Source: Frankiaceae bacterium (GTDB lineage Bacteria > Actinomycetota > Actinomycetes > Mycobacteriales > SCTD01). From it: a stretch of 6,029 nucleotides of DNA. Positions within the stretch are counted from its first letter, which is position 1, and each line of letters opens with the position of its first letter. Shown piece after piece: positions 5,111 to 6,029 of this stretch. A model generated the notes under the pieces. The model worked only from the letters and a program-made list of their open reading frames with translations. It searched no databases and was not told where the DNA came from. The position numbers and the translations under genes are program-made. The stretch lies in the NCBI GenBank assembly GCA_947479995.1, contig CANKBT010000197.1, positions 1 to 6,029 on the forward strand, in the 5' to 3' direction.

Positions 5111-5802
5111 GTGGAGGGCTCCTTGCGGGCGAGGACCGGCAGGTCGGCGCGGATGTCGGAGGGGCTCACGCTCTCGGGGTAGAGCACCGGCAGCCGGTCT
5201 GAGGCGTCGTAGGCGAAGATACTGGTCGCGTGCTCGACGAGGTCCCCGAGGGGCCTGTCGTGGGTGTGCGGTGCGGTGCCCGGCGCGTGCTCGTGCTCGG
5301 TCGGGCTGCCGGGCAGGGTCGGCACCGGCTCGCCGCGGACGGCGACGGTCGCGCCGGCGGCCTCCTGCGCCCGCTGCACCTGCTCCTGCGTGCCGGTGAG
5401 GCCGACGTACGTCGTGGAGTAGCGGTCGAGCCACTGGCGCAGCCGCGGCCCGTCGTCGCGCGACGGGTCGGTGGTGACGAAGACGACGGCCGTCCGCTCG
5501 CGCAGCTCGGCGTCGACCGTGCGCAGCGCGGCGGTGATGTCGGCCATCGCGGTGGGGCACTCGTCGGGGCAGTCGGTGTAGCCGAAGTACAGCAGCGTCG
5601 GCCGCCCGGCGGTCTCCTCGGCGAAGTCGTACGCCCGGCCGCTGGTGTCGGTGAGCACGAACGACGGGCGCTCGACGACCTGGTCGGGCTCGCGCCCGTG
5701 CAGGCCGCTGCTCGTGGCGGCCGCGGTCTGGGGCGCGGTGCCGCAGCCCGCGAGCGCCAGGGCAGCGCTCACCGCCGCCGCTGCTGCCAGGACCCGTCGC
5801 AC
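5107..5802 (-). CDS. sco: Sco/SenC-family copper chaperone lipoprotein
   Basis: Thioredoxin-fold protein that in its family delivers copper to the CuA site of cytochrome c oxidase subunit II, or acts as a thiol-disulfide factor for that site, outside the membrane. The product is 231 aa with a signal peptide and lipobox LAGC (Cys20). The core has FVLTDTSGRAYDF (48-60), then LLYFGYTDCPDECP (70-83) with the copper-binding CxxxC pair C78 and C82, and VVFVTTDPSRDD (106-117). The distal conserved His is in LVEHATSIF (H191), so the Cys-Cys-His site is complete. A His-rich segment (169-182, four His) precedes it and is not a standard part of the fold. The GTG start at 5802 gives a proper signal peptide; the ribosome binding site is weak. 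It overlaps the lpqE-like gene by GTGA and is 12 bp behind the upstream membrane gene, so the three are probably one operon. Confidence 0.93.
   Translation of the reverse strand: MRRVLAAAAAVSAALALAGCGTAPQTAAATSSGLHGREPDQVVERPSFVLTDTSGRAYDFAEETAGRPTLLYFGYTDCPDECPTAMADITAALRTVDAELRERTAVVFVTTDPSRDDGPRLRQWLDRYSTTYVGLTGTQEQVQRAQEAAGATVAVRGEPVPTLPGSPTEHEHAPGTAPHTHDRPLGDLVEHATSIFAYDASDRLPVLYPESVSPSDIRADLPVLARKEPST
5119..5124 (-). promoter_or_regulatory. Shine-Dalgarno site of the lpqE-like gene
   Basis: AAGGAG lies 8 nt before the GTG at 5110 and inside the last codons of sco. It decides the start in favour of this GTG, which directly precedes a signal peptide, rather than any upstream start in the same open frame (open back to about 5560). 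Confidence 0.7.
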
Positions 5803-5814
5803 GCCCCGATCGTC

Positions 5815-6029
5815 TCAGCCGCCGGTCAGCGCCGCACCGCGGGCGAGCAGCAGGGCCACGTCGACGAGCGCCACGCCGATCGCCGCGAGGAACGGCCAGC
5901 GCCCGCCGCGGGCCAGCCCGCCCGCCGTGAGCAGCGCGGCGAGCGCCAGCGCCGCGGCGCCGCCCGCGCCCGGGTCGCCCGGGCCCACCGCCAGCACGGC
6001 GGTCGCCGCGAGCAGCAGCGCGACGGCCG
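5815..6029 (-). CDS. C-terminal part of a hydrophobic membrane protein, truncated by the window edge
   Basis: The frame is open from the right edge to the TGA at 5817-5815, giving 70 visible residues. It is very rich in Ala, Leu, Val and Gly, with three hydrophobic stretches (about 1-14, 21-39 and 44-62) separated by a Gly/Pro/Asp loop and a short Arg-Gly-Gly-Arg-Trp-Pro turn. This fits an integral membrane protein ending with three helices and a short tail. No catalytic or binding motif is visible and I do not recognise the family. The GTG at 5997 is unlikely to be the start, since hydrophobic coding continues upstream of it. It lies 12 bp before sco, which suggests co-transcription and perhaps a role in oxidase or copper handling, but that is only inference from position. 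Confidence 0.65.
   Translation of the reverse strand, partial: AVALLLAATAVLAVGPGDPGAGGAAALALAALLTAGGLARGGRWPFLAAIGVALVDVALLLARGAALTGG

Noticed and set aside
5108..5113. CACGTG palindrome at the start codon of the lpqE-like gene
   Set aside because: A 6-bp palindrome is expected by chance, and this one follows from the GTG codon preceded by CAC; nothing else marks it as an operator.

Overview
The window is very GC-rich, with codon third positions almost entirely G or C. It carries the actinobacterial gene order lpqE-like, radA, disA, which I recall from Mycobacterium tuberculosis (Rv3584-Rv3585-Rv3586). Together with chemosensory genes this points to a high-GC, probably motile, actinobacterium; the genus cannot be fixed from the sequence. 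The window is almost fully coding. The longest gene-free gap is about 130 bp, between radA and disA.

Left part, plus strand (1-1790): the last two visible genes of a chemosensory cluster. The first is a CheR-type methyltransferase with a C-terminal TPR-like region, whose start lies just outside the window. The second is a small CheW-type coupling protein, joined to it by an ATGA stop/start overlap. No receptor, CheA or CheB is visible; they would have to be upstream.

Right part, minus strand (6029 down to 1795), in order of transcription: the 3' end of a membrane protein; a Sco/SenC copper-chaperone lipoprotein with CxxxC and the distal His; an LpqE-like lipoprotein with a PCuAC-like fold (GTGA overlap with sco); radA (DNA repair ATPase); and disA (diadenylate cyclase, makes c-di-AMP). 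RadA and DisA are known partners in the bacterial DNA-damage response, and RadA can restrain DisA cyclase activity in characterised species. The two lipoproteins look like envelope copper or respiratory-oxidase biogenesis factors. The che cluster and disA converge tail to tail with only 4 bp between their stop codons.

The non-coding detail is in the two gaps flanking radA. Each has a perfect GC-rich hairpin directly abutting a TANNNT hexamer ahead of the next gene. The radA-disA gap also holds a larger inverted repeat and a four-copy 10-bp tandem repeat that contains the radA stop codon. I see no mobile element, CRISPR array, tRNA or rRNA. All the genes belong to known families. The less ordinary points are the intergenic architecture, an LpqE-like protein with no histidine in its mature part, and a His-rich segment in Sco.
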